From CAZJOD01 sp964547525 (GTDB taxonomy: Bacteria; Bacillota; Clostridia; JAAYHZ01), in contig CAZJOD010000026.1 in NCBI GenBank assembly GCA_964547525.1, forward strand, positions 1 to 28,892: a stretch of DNA of 28,892 bases. Direction: 5' to 3'. Below the pieces are notes generated by a model that had not been told where the DNA came from, ran no database searches, and saw only the letters and a list, made by a program, of their open reading frames with translations. Position numbers and translations under genes: made by a program. This document shows, one piece after another, positions 7,125 to 15,600 of the stretch. Numbering within the stretch: the first letter of the stretch is position 1; each line of letters opens with the position of its first letter.

Positions 7125-7125
7125 A

Positions 7126-8469
7126 TTATTCATTATGCAGAGCTTTGAGAATGGAAACCGAACTATCGATGAGTGCTTCCGCCACACCCGGCTTGAATCT
7201 GGAGCTTCGTGCCTCGTAACCTCCCTCTTCATAAGCAGAGCGCATTGGATAGTATCCTTCGGAACCGTTGGTCAGGCAGCATGGGATTGTCGCGGCAAAC
7301 GGAGATTGAGCTTTTATGCTGCGTCCCACATCGGTAAAAGGTTCGCCCGGAATGCCAATAAAGGCTACGTTACCTATGCTGACGCCGGTAATATTCAATT
7401 CAAAAAAGTCCGGACCGTCCACTAAATTTATCATACGATGAGCTTCTACAACCACTGTGGTCAGCTGCATGCCTCGATAAGGCAACTCATTATCCCGACC
7501 CGAGTCATGAAGTTCTACAATACGCTTTGCTTCGGGTATCAAAGACGGATCACCTTTTTGGGACGGGACTTTTACCGTCTGCTGCATGTAGTGAACCTTG
7601 CCACCGCAAACAGGCGCAGCCTTTTCATATACCTGCATTGCCGCTCCCGCTATCGCAAGACCCATGTGCCGTGAATGTTCATAACCTCTGGCAACATCAT
7701 CAAAAGTATCAGTGACAAGGTCATTGAGGTCACCTGCCTCCGGGAACACATTAACATGGTTGCTATCACCCGCAGTGCCGTTGAAATAAATACATTTGGT
7801 TCCGGGGACAGCGTTTTCGAATGTATTGCGCACAAATCCCGGATAGTCGGCAGAGAAGCTGCAGCCACCAATGGTGTCCGGATGGACCTGAAAATTGACA
7901 ATAGCTATATCGTCACCACCCTCACGCCGGATACGCACCACCTGCACCATATCATCCGAAGTGCCTATAGGTCCGACGATATTAGGATTGTTGACACCCG
8001 GGTTTGTGAGTATGGAACCGTCTTTCATACGGAAACGGCGTATAAATGATACTTTGGAGGCAGTACTTCTTGCGATGCCAAGTCTGGCCGGCTTTAAATC
8101 GGCTAAAGCCATTTTTGCAGCATCACAAAGCAGGCGCCCTAACAGATCTACGTAAAGAGAGTCACCTTCTTTTTGCTTAACAAGAGGAGTGGTGTGTGAG
8201 TGAGTGCAAGCGATAAACACTGCCTCATACGGAATACCGGCTTCCTTGGCAATCATACCGCGATAGATGTCCATCTGCTTCGTGTTTATAGAAAGCTGGT
8301 CCAGGCTAAATAGAATCGTGGTCGTTTCCCCGTCACTAAATGCTAACGCATTGGCATATAGACGGTCTAGAATACCGTCGGCCCTCCTTGGGACATAATA
8401 ACCACCAATGCTGACTCCAAGCGGTGCTGTGATGTCCTGCCTCGCGAAACCAATCTGTAAAAAACTCAT
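7126..8469 (-). CDS. Neutral/alkaline ceramidase-like hydrolase
   Basis: A 447-residue protein resembling the N-terminal domain of neutral/alkaline non-lysosomal ceramidases: IGFARQDITAPLGVSIGGYY at the N-terminus, ALAFSDGETTTILFSLDQL, the metal-binding CTHSHTTP near residue 88, NFQVHPDTIGG and FNGTAGDSNHVN. It lacks the C-terminal beta-sandwich of true ceramidases. Such short homologues are common in bacterial carbohydrate clusters, where the substrate is unknown; an amide or ester bond is plausible. I see no signal peptide. The frame opens at ATG 8475, but GAGGTGG lies only about two bases before it, so Met3 at 8469 is the better start. Base composition looks clearly more GC-rich than its neighbours, suggesting a separate origin. 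Confidence 0.78.
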   Translation of the reverse strand: MSFLQIGFARQDITAPLGVSIGGYYVPRRADGILDRLYANALAFSDGETTTILFSLDQLSINTKQMDIYRGMIAKEAGIPYEAVFIACTHSHTTPLVKQKEGDSLYVDLLGRLLCDAAKMALADLKPARLGIARSTASKVSFIRRFRMKDGSILTNPGVNNPNIVGPIGTSDDMVQVVRIRREGGDDIAIVNFQVHPDTIGGCSFSADYPGFVRNTFENAVPGTKCIYFNGTAGDSNHVNVFPEAGDLNDLVTDTFDDVARGYEHSRHMGLAIAGAAMQVYEKAAPVCGGKVHYMQQTVKVPSQKGDPSLIPEAKRIVELHDSGRDNELPYRGMQLTTVVVEAHRMINLVDGPDFFELNITGVSIGNVAFIGIPGEPFTDVGRSIKAQSPFAATIPCCLTNGSEGYYPMRSAYEEGGYEARSSRFKPGVAEALIDSSVSILKALHNE

Positions 8470-8563
8470 ATGCATGCCACCTCTTCAAACTTAATTTTTA
8501 TTACTATATATAAAATTTCAAAATGTGTGAAATATTCTTTGTAAAAAGCTAATTTATCACAAT

Positions 8564-8688
8564 TCAAAGTATAATATTGTTGTTCTGTTCGACAAATACT
8601 ATCTTATCTCCTTCTTTTAATCCATGTTTTCGTCTATTTCTATTGGAATAGTAATCTGACCCTTTGACGATATTATTGCAACAACCAT
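8564..8688 (-). pseudogene. AbrB/MazE-type DNA-binding protein with a 1-nt frameshift
   Basis: Starting at ATG 8688 the minus strand reads MVVAIISSKGQITIPIEI, a textbook SpoVT-AbrB swapped-hairpin start. The reading frame then shifts and continues RRKHGLKEGDKIVFVEQ, then NNNIIL and a stop at 8564. The segment is 125 nt; one added base near 8636 gives a clean 41-residue protein. No MazF-like toxin or other partner is visible nearby. It may be a decayed antitoxin, a decayed small regulator or a sequencing error. Confidence 0.75.
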
Positions 8689-9085
8689 AATAATACCTAC
8701 TTTCTTTAAAATCTTTACTTAAAACAATATGTAACATGGATATTTATACAAGAGAAATGACGATTATAAAGTAGCAGAAATCATTATAGCCATATTTTAA
8801 TTCTTACTATTATTCATGTTATTAAATCCACCCTCTTAGAATAGGATTGAACCTGTTACTATATCTTCCAATTCCAAAATTGATATTTATATTAAAAATA
8901 GTTGAAGCAAGTGTATTAGTTTATTTTATATTTATATCCACCAAATTTACTTGAAATAATCTCCAGGCTATAAAACGAGGTCTGTCCCCTTTTTTATGTC
9001 GTTATTTTGATATACTTCTTTTCTATAATGTGCTAAACTGTGTATTATTGTAAAATAATAATTTTGTGGTTGGGAGATTATTAAA
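8689..9085. other. Intergenic region upstream of the glycosidase-like gene
   Basis: AT-rich, with no supported gene. A short frame with a good ribosome binding site (GAGGGTGG near 8832-8839) stops after six codons on the minus strand and may be a remnant. The promoter of the plus-strand gene at 9086 is probably between 9000 and 9060, but I cannot pick hexamers with confidence. Confidence 0.4.
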
Positions 9086-11161
9086 ATGGATAATACTGCA
9101 AATTTTAAAGACTATGTACGAATTGGACTTGAAATAGGTGAACATATTGATGATTTTGATAATTATATAACTTATATTAAAGAAAATTACGATTTGTCCA
9201 AATTGGATTTCGTACTTATAATGATGAAACCGATAGAACTCCGTAAGTCGATTTGGTATGAATGGGCAAACTTTTTTAGAGAAAACCAAATATATTTTGC
9301 ATTTTTATATACACAACAGCGAGGTGCTCCTAAAGGAAAAACCAGTCATTTAAATAAAGATATCGTCCATGACTTAAAAAATATAGCCGGGGAATATTTT
9401 GTGGGTGATATGATTGGTGAGACGGGCGGATTAGCGAGCTGGCTTGAAGGCTATTATGAGGACTTAAACATAGAAAAGCCCGTTTTTAAAAACTTAGAAG
9501 AAGCAAAACAAAATTATGTTAATCATGTTGCTTCAAGAGTGAACATTGACAGAGAATTGAATGTACCGGCCGTACTTGCAGTTGAAGCTACACTCTTTAA
9601 CAGATATAACTTTGAAGCCGGCGTTGACCATACCGCTGTTGAAATGATGTGCGGAAATCCTGAATTGATGTTTGCGTCAGCAAGGGGTGCTTCAAAAGCA
9701 TACGGAAAAGACTGGTGGGCAAGTCATATTGCCAACGAATGGTACGGTGGATTTAGAAATGATGATCCGTTAAAATATAAAAGACTAAAAATCGCTTATT
9801 ACTATTCATTTTTATCAGGAGCAAAATATATCTATCCTGAAAGCGGCGATATTTCCATTTCTTCCTACGGATACAACTTTGATTCAAATAGTGCGTTCTG
9901 TAAAAAATACCGATCCATATGGAAAGATTTCTCTAATTTCGTTCATTTGCATCCAAGGCCTAAGGAAGGTCCTATAGTCAAGGTGGCTTTTTTACAGGGT
10001 AATCTGGATTCATATACAGGCTGGGGTGGTTCGACCGTTTGGAATCGTTTCGGAGATAAAGATTGGGTGTACGGTACTCCCGAAAGAAGTTGGAAAATGA
10101 TAAATAGTATTTATGAAGGGGACAAATGGCATAACCCTCATTTGTACGGTGGCGAAGATACCTCATTTTCAGCTCCGTACGGACAATATGACATTGTTCC
10201 TGTAGAGGCTCCTTTAGATATTTTATCACAGTACGACTATTTAATATTCGTTGGGTGGAATACAATGACCGACAGCATATACGAAAATATAAAAAAATAC
10301 GTGTATAATGGCGGAAAAATCTTGGCAGCCATCCCCCATCTGAATGTAAATAATGTAAGGGATGAAAATTATACACTTATTAATAAGGGGGATTTTTCTG
10401 ATTTATTCGGTTGTATTGTAAAAGGCAGTGGCAAAAATTTAAACTGGGGTGTAAAATTTATTAAGGAAAGTATCATTCCCGGTTGTTTATATCCATATAC
10501 CTCAGACGGATTATGCGACCCCATTTGTGCGGACGGGACAATAAAAAGTGCGGACGTTACAATAACAGGAGGACAAGTTACAGCATTGCTCTCCGATAGA
10601 TTCATAAAATGGAAAGAAAACAGTCCTCCCGTGGTAATAGAAAATTCATACGGTAAAGGCTTTGCAACTTTAATAGCGTCATGGGACTATCCCGGGGCGG
10701 AAAGTATGCAAAAATTATATAAAATTATTCTTAAGGCAATTTTGTCAGGAGAACAAAAAAAGGCGGACATAAAGGTCCTATGTAACGATAAAATATATTA
10801 TTCCGTGTATTCAGATACTTTTGCAAGTACTGTTTATTTGTTAAATTCCGATTATAATAACTCTAATAAATGTAACATCAATTACGGTGAAATGACAATG
10901 GAAATGGAAATTCCAAGTTGTAGTATGAACATAGCATACATTACACCACACTTTTTATGCTCCCCTGTGGAAAACGGCCTTGCGATAAATGAGATAAAAG
11001 AAACTAAAAACCGTATAGAGATAAAAGTAAACGGCTCGGGCGTACAGTACATGAAATGGGTATTACCAAAAGTACAACCTAATATACTAGTAAACGGTGA
11101 ACCTGTAACCTTTGATGTTAGCAACGGGTGTTACATGTCAAAACATGAATTATTAATTTAA
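9086..11161 (+). CDS. Large glycoside-hydrolase-like protein (barrel, GATase-like and beta domains)
   Basis: A 691-residue protein without signal peptide. The N-terminal half looks like a (beta/alpha)8 barrel: LDFVLIMMKPIELRKSIWYE, GEYFVGDMIGETGG near 108-121, VLAVEATLFNRYNFEAG near 164-180, then RGASKAYGKDWW and HIANEWYGGF with a candidate catalytic Glu, and YIYPESGD. Around 390-430 an alpha/beta segment (YLIFVGWNTMTDSIYENIKK, YVYNGGKILAAIPHL) resembles the class I glutamine-amidotransferase-like domain found after the barrel in beta-galactosidase-like enzymes. The C-terminus is beta-rich. I cannot place it in a numbered GH family. It is the first plus-strand gene of the island and has its own terminator. 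RBS GGGAG lies about 10 nt before the ATG. Confidence 0.6.
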   Translation: MDNTANFKDYVRIGLEIGEHIDDFDNYITYIKENYDLSKLDFVLIMMKPIELRKSIWYEWANFFRENQIYFAFLYTQQRGAPKGKTSHLNKDIVHDLKNIAGEYFVGDMIGETGGLASWLEGYYEDLNIEKPVFKNLEEAKQNYVNHVASRVNIDRELNVPAVLAVEATLFNRYNFEAGVDHTAVEMMCGNPELMFASARGASKAYGKDWWASHIANEWYGGFRNDDPLKYKRLKIAYYYSFLSGAKYIYPESGDISISSYGYNFDSNSAFCKKYRSIWKDFSNFVHLHPRPKEGPIVKVAFLQGNLDSYTGWGGSTVWNRFGDKDWVYGTPERSWKMINSIYEGDKWHNPHLYGGEDTSFSAPYGQYDIVPVEAPLDILSQYDYLIFVGWNTMTDSIYENIKKYVYNGGKILAAIPHLNVNNVRDENYTLINKGDFSDLFGCIVKGSGKNLNWGVKFIKESIIPGCLYPYTSDGLCDPICADGTIKSADVTITGGQVTALLSDRFIKWKENSPPVVIENSYGKGFATLIASWDYPGAESMQKLYKIILKAILSGEQKKADIKVLCNDKIYYSVYSDTFASTVYLLNSDYNNSNKCNINYGEMTMEMEIPSCSMNIAYITPHFLCSPVENGLAINEIKETKNRIEIKVNGSGVQYMKWVLPKVQPNILVNGEPVTFDVSNGCYMSKHELLI

Positions 11162-11190
11162 AATAGTATAAAAAGTGAAAAAATTTCATT

Positions 11191-11225
11191 AAAAGACCGG
11201 AGCGTTTTAATTCCGGTCTTTTTTA
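11191..11225 (+). terminator. Rho-independent terminator of the glycosidase-like gene
   Basis: Stem AAAGACCGGA / TCCGGTCTTT with a 10-nt loop, followed by a T-run (11218-11224), 30 nt after the stop at 11161. Confidence 0.9.
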
Positions 11226-11451
11226 TTAATATATGTAAACTTTATAGGTTCTCTCTCGGTATTGTAACAGATGCTTTTATATTATGTGTAAGTATAATAA
11301 ACCCTATTTCGTTTGAATTTTAAATATTCTTAGAAATTGTTCCATAGTCGAATGGCCAAAAGGTGGAGGTGAAATTTTTTCAAACCCACCTAAACTGCGG
11401 ATTTTGGCAATTCGTTGCGCCGCCACAGTTTCATACACAGTAGTGATTTAG
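11226..11451. other. Intergenic region with an unexplained minus-strand open frame
   Basis: On the minus strand a frame without start codon reads VYETVAAQRIAKIRSLGGFE and continues about 25 codons to a stop near 11310. It might be the tail of a lost gene. I do not recognise it and cannot exclude chance. Confidence 0.3.
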
Positions 11452-11474
11452 AAAAGCCGGCATAGCCGGCCTTA
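11452..11474 (-). terminator. Terminator-like hairpin after the small ORF
   Basis: GC-rich stem GCCGGC / GCCGGC extended by G-T and A-T pairs around a TAT loop, followed on the minus strand by TTTT. It lies 15 nt after the stop of the 35-residue ORF and would end transcripts from the heparinase gene. Confidence 0.65.
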
Positions 11475-11488
11475 TCCTTTTATCTCAT

Positions 11489-11596
11489 CTATAATAATGT
11501 TTCATTCTCAAAAGCTACAATCAGTTTTTCTTTTGGCAGGTCGCTCGTAAGGCTTTCGATGATAATATCTTGCATTTTATCAATAATACGATCCAT
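11489..11596 (-). CDS. 35-residue small protein downstream of the heparinase gene
   Basis: A 36-codon frame from ATG 11596 to TAG 11489, preceded by a strong AAGGAGAT ribosome binding site 10 nt upstream. It starts MDRIIDKMQDIIIESLTSDL and ends AFENETLL; it is amphipathic and acidic, with no membrane segment. The start lies 21 nt after the stop of the heparinase-type gene (11618) and the frame is closed by a terminator-like hairpin, so it looks like the last gene of that operon. It is either a genuine small protein or the N-terminal stub of a lost gene. I recognise no family. Confidence 0.5.
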   Translation of the reverse strand: MDRIIDKMQDIIIESLTSDLPKEKLIVAFENETLL

Positions 11597-11617
11597 TTCT
11601 ACTTATCTCCTTGCTTT

Positions 11618-14600
11618 TTAGTTATTTTTATTTGATCCTGGAATATTCACCATCTTCACAAGGGGTATTCTGAATGTTTGGTTTGGCAATATGTTATACT
11701 CATATTCTTCACCGGGTTTTTTAGAAAAAGCACGAATGAGTGAAACATCACCGACATCAATGGAAATATTCCCGTTTTGAAGCTGTTCCGCTTGAAGGAT
11801 ACGGTATGCGCCGTTTTGTACTTTATCATTATCGATGTAGATATATTTTCCGGCTAATGAACCCGGATCTACATTCTGTTCCGGTTTGATCGTGATCTTA
11901 TTATACTCCTTGAGTTCTTTTGTATAATCTAGAACTATACCGGTTATAGCGCTTTCATTCATGATCTTTCCGTCAATGATGTCACCATCATTAATATACT
12001 TGAACTGCAACTGACCATTCTTTACGGCATAGACACCTACAAAGCCTCTAAAATTAAACAAATCGTCAATACGATATGTTAACGACGAATTCGTAGCATA
12101 AATGATGTAATCAACCCTGTTATTTACCAATGTAACCTTCACTGCCCGTACAATATCATTTGAATCCGCAATCCCGTCCGTCAAAACCGTCTCCGCAGCT
12201 TCTATGGATTTTATGGTTCGTTGATGCCTGTATGGTTCGTAAACAGTTGTAAACAAGGTATCCAAATCAAATCCGGTTCGTTTTATAAATATATACTGTA
12301 GGTCGGGAACCTTTTTGTTTAATGACTTTTTTGGTGTATATCCTTTGACAGCGGCCACTTCGTCAAAAGCAACATCCGATAGTACTGTCATACGTAAATG
12401 TAGTCCTGACGAATCATCCAAAACCTCATTGAAGTCCTTTACCTTAAAATCAACGGCAAAGGATGCCGGTTTGTTTGCATCTTTATTGACGGTATGGGTC
12501 CATGTATATCCGCGAGGATAAACTGTTTCATATCGCCAGGATTGGGGTGAATTGGGGTCAGGCCCATATGGGACATCCGGCCCGGCATAGGATCCGACAT
12601 AGTTGCCTTTTTCATCAGTTTGCGGAATCAACTTAAGCCCTTGTGTTTNNNNNNNNNNTGTGTTTCGACAATCTCATCGGATTGAGAATGAAAACTGTAT
12701 AAATGAGAACTCCCCCCGATAATCCTAAATAGATCTACACCGTATGAAATTTGATCATCCGTACTCACCATAACCAGAGTTCTTCTGTATGTATTTGTGT
12801 TTTTATATTGGTTGGGTGCATCGATGTCAAATACTTTTACCATACCACTATCATCAAAATGAAGTGGATATCCACCGTTTCCATTGTTTAAAGGTTCATT
12901 TTGCGTCTCTCCGTCTACCGTCACCGTATTATGACTTAGGGGTTGTTTCACCCACTGTAATCGATTGGGTTGTGTGCCGGTCATCTCCGGGTATCCAAGA
13001 TCCGGAGCCATATTCAAATCATATGCACTTATACCTAAGTTGAGTGTGTCACCATGTCCATGTCCGCCGTTTTTACCAAAATAGATCCAAAAGTCTTGTT
13101 TCCCTATGTTTCGATTTGAAGCACTATCTCTCAAAATGGCAAAACCGAATCCGGTCATCATATCGCTTTTCAGCTCAATGGTGCCTTCTTTCGCTATAAC
13201 ATCGTCAATTTGCTTTTGTATACCGATAGGATTCTTATCCGTGATACCAAGTCTTAAACCATCTGATTTATTACCATTTAACAGATACGCAATTTGCGCA
13301 AAGATACTGTCCCCGAATTTTTGAAATCCCCTAAGAGCAATCTCAGTAGTCATCCAAATACCGGTACCCGCTGTACTCCCGGAATCACCGATTTGCGGTG
13401 AATAAAATCCTCCGGCAATTACCGGTACCAACGAAGTAAACATGTTTTTAAACTTTACATTCCGGAATAAGTCTGCTGAAGGAACCTTATCATATCCTTC
13501 CAGCACGCCGCCGATTTTCATCATAGAACGTATCCAGCCCACATTATAGCCGGACGCCTCGTTTCCCATACCGTCACGATCAATTATATCTACAAGAGTT
13601 CTTGCCATATTTCCGCCGCTTATCGGAATATTTCTGTCACCGTCCGCCATTAGCCAATCAATCCACTGACCGGATTCCGGCATGGTGTCAAGTACAACTG
13701 CCATAGTGGCTACAGCCAATTGGTGAAATCCGAAGTTACCGAGAATTTCGCCATTTACTGCAGCTTCAAAGCCTGTACGTAAAATACCGTCTTCGATGTT
13801 ATTCCTAATTTGTATCCCGTTTGTTTTAGTATGGCTCATCTTCACTTGTTTTGATTTTTCATGTAAATATTCGATGACATAGGCATCGTCAAAGATTGGG
13901 TACAGATTATCATAAGCCTCCGCAAGGGTTCTTGCGGTACCACATTCCCATATGGAATCAATAACCTTTCCCTTCCAGCCTCGACCGTGACATTCATCTC
14001 CTGATATGTAGTGGAAATCCGGGTAAACATCGGCTATTCTGTCTAAAAGAATCCCTCCAGCTCGACCATATTTCAATTCTCCCGTATAGGCATAAGCAAA
14101 TCCAAGTGAAGAGACCGCATCAACAAGAGCACCTCCTCCGGGTTGTATTTTGTGCCAAATTGCCCAATGCATGTAATAGCCGATATAGGTGTGTCTTTCC
14201 ATGACACCGTTATTATAGATATGAGGTTTTCCATTTTTGTCCGTCGGTATATAACCGAATCCGTCATCAACACCCCAGCTTTCACCCATTTCAGGGTATA
14301 GTTCATTTACCAAATAGCCTTGTTGTCCCGATGCGATCAATTCATCATTTTTTTGTTTGGCAAGGGTCGGATCAAAGATACCATCTTCATTTAAGCCAAG
14401 GTTATAATAACCGCCAAAATTATTGGAAGGAAACCGCCTTTTGCATTCGGGGCATTGAACCTTCCAGGGATCTTCCAACGCGTTGACAATCCAAGAATAG
14501 TTACCGTAACCGGCTCTTAGATCCTCACCGCAATATCGACAATGATATCCTTTAAAATCCCCTTCGGTACCGACTGTCAGACATCGAGCTATTCCCTCTC

Positions 14601-15030
14601 CCGGAACCATATCCCATAACTTATCGAAAAAACGCAAATAATAATCTGCCAAATCAGTGACTGCTTTTGCTTCTTTTGCTGCCCAGCTATATTTCTTAAT
14701 ATTCTCACGCGCAATCAAACGTTTCTCCATGGTCATCATGGACGGTTCAGTCTTACCAATGATTACAGGAAGAGAGGCTTTTATGTTTTGTGTACCATCC
14801 TCCAAATGAACAGTAACACTAAATTTAGCTTCTCCGGTTTTGATGGGCAAAACATGTCCGTCTTCGTTTACTTTCGCAACGTCCGGTGTCAACGCTTCAT
14901 ATATTATTTTCTTACCGGAAAGGTCCATTTTTTTCCCTGAATCAAAATAACCTTTTATATGTAACCTACAGTTATTATCACGTCTTTTTATATATTGACT
15001 TCCTCCGGCACTTATTTTCAGTTGTATCAT
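11618..15030 (-). CDS. Heparinase II/III-family polysaccharide lyase, split only by the assembly gap
   Basis: Two frames, 12628-15030 and 11618-12631, flank ten N. Both gap edges share TGTGTTT; if the Ns are dropped and that 7-nt overlap merged, the frames join in phase (VETQGLKLIPQTDEKG) into 1131 residues. Residues about 36-92 look like a Big2-type beta domain. C164, C167, C193 and C196 form a CxxC zinc-ribbon-like pair. The middle is an alpha-toroid-like helical domain, including the DFHYISGDECHGRGW segment. Near residue 655, GGHGHGDTLNLG and then PLSHNTVTVDG are the hallmark metal and catalytic-region motifs of heparinase II/III-like lyases. It probably cleaves uronate-containing polysaccharide by beta-elimination; the exact PL family is not assignable by eye. 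RBS AAAGGAG fits ATG 15030. No signal peptide is seen, so it probably acts on imported chains. A LacI-type palindrome lies in its leader. Confidence 0.85.
12649..12658. other. Assembly gap of ten N
   Basis: Placeholder gap inside the heparinase-type gene. The flanking ends both read TGTGTTT, so the true gap is probably a 7-nt overlap and no sequence is missing. Confidence 0.95.
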
Positions 15031-15054
15031 TGTTTTTTCTCCTTTAAATATTTA

Positions 15055-15064
15055 ACGTTAACGT
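15055..15064. promoter_or_regulatory. LacI-type operator candidate in the heparinase leader
   Basis: ACGTTAACGT, a perfect 10-bp palindrome within TTTAACGTTAACGTATTG, lies about 25 nt upstream of the heparinase start and downstream of its -10 box. AACGTT-centred palindromes of this kind are typical of LacI/GalR-family sugar repressors. The repressor gene is not in the window. Confidence 0.55.
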
Positions 15065-15156
15065 ATTGCTACAGAGGGTATCCGATTAAATCAACCACTA
15101 GCCTGATCACAATCTCGTTTATAGTTAACCTCCGGTGTGGTTGTTGTTTGTGGTTC

Positions 15157-15162
15157 ATTATA
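15157..15162 (-). promoter_or_regulatory. -10 box of the heparinase gene
   Basis: Minus strand TATAAT, about 130 nt upstream of the start. The best -35 candidate (TTGTAA) is 20 nt away, longer than ideal, so this is a moderate call. Confidence 0.45.
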
Positions 15163-15186
15163 CCATATATACCTAAAAATATTTAC

Positions 15187-15234
15187 AAAAAAAATGGCTT
15201 TCGTGCTTATACCTAATAAGGCATAAACCGAAAG
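15187..15234 (-). terminator. Minus-strand terminator with no gene in front of it
   Basis: Imperfect stem CTTTCGTGCTTATACCT / AGGCATAAACCGAAAG with loop AATA. On the minus strand it is followed by a run of eight T. It lies upstream of the heparinase promoter, so it would end a separate short transcript or act as an attenuator. Confidence 0.65.
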
Positions 15235-15251
15235 TATAGATGAGAGTCGTA

Positions 15252-15279
15252 ATTTTACCATTTCTCAAAATAATGGCAA
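15252..15279 (-). promoter_or_regulatory. Candidate minus-strand promoter upstream of the orphan terminator
   Basis: Minus strand reads TTGCCA (15274-15279), 16 nt, TAAAAT (15252-15257). The ATGG before the -10 matches the promoter-like modules near 2.8-7.1 kb, but the spacer is two bases shorter and otherwise different. Confidence 0.4.
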
Positions 15280-15533
15280 CTTTGATCTTTATGACACATA
15301 GGTTCTACGGCTTTGCTTCAAGTAGAAAACTGTGAAATTTGCGAAAATCTTAACTTTTTCGGGACACATCAGATCTATTTCAATTTTTTGTTTCATGTAA
15401 GCACATAATGTCATTCATTTATTCTTATTAAAATAAACAATATAATCTATTACCAGATCATATACTTTATGCAAAACCGGTCTGTGCGGTAATTTAAATC
15501 AAATGATAACTGTCCCAATAAGTTTTTTTCTTG
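15280..15533. other. Intergenic region, possible decayed minus-strand frame
   Basis: A minus-strand frame beginning MKQKIEIDLMCPEKVKIFAN has 35 codons but no ribosome binding site, and the same frame is open upstream except for one stop. It may be a gene remnant. Nothing here is recognisable. Confidence 0.3.
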
Positions 15534-15564
15534 TTGATATTTCTAAGGTACCTTCTGCTATAAT
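15534..15564 (+). promoter_or_regulatory. Promoter of the fucosidase gene with a palindrome in its spacer
   Basis: TTGATA (15534-15539), 19-nt spacer, TATAAT (15559-15564). The spacer contains the perfect 10-bp palindrome AAGGTACCTT at 15545-15554, which would block the polymerase if bound by a repressor. Confidence 0.55.
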
Positions 15565-15600
15565 TAAATTACAGGGTACAAAGATGAAAGGTAGATTGTT

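Noticed and set aside
2801..7125. Integron attC sites at the repeated gene boundaries
   Set aside because: The repeats are short, promoter-like and lack the paired R'/R'' core sites (GTTRRRY and RYYYAAC) around a long imperfect palindrome; no integrase is present.
8476..8760. A complete MazEF-type toxin-antitoxin pair
   Set aside because: Only the AbrB-fold remnant is seen; the 90 nt on its downstream side and the region upstream hold no toxin frame.
11618..15030. Two separate genes, a lyase and an unrelated downstream protein
   Set aside because: The split falls exactly at the N gap and vanishes when the overlapping contig ends are merged.
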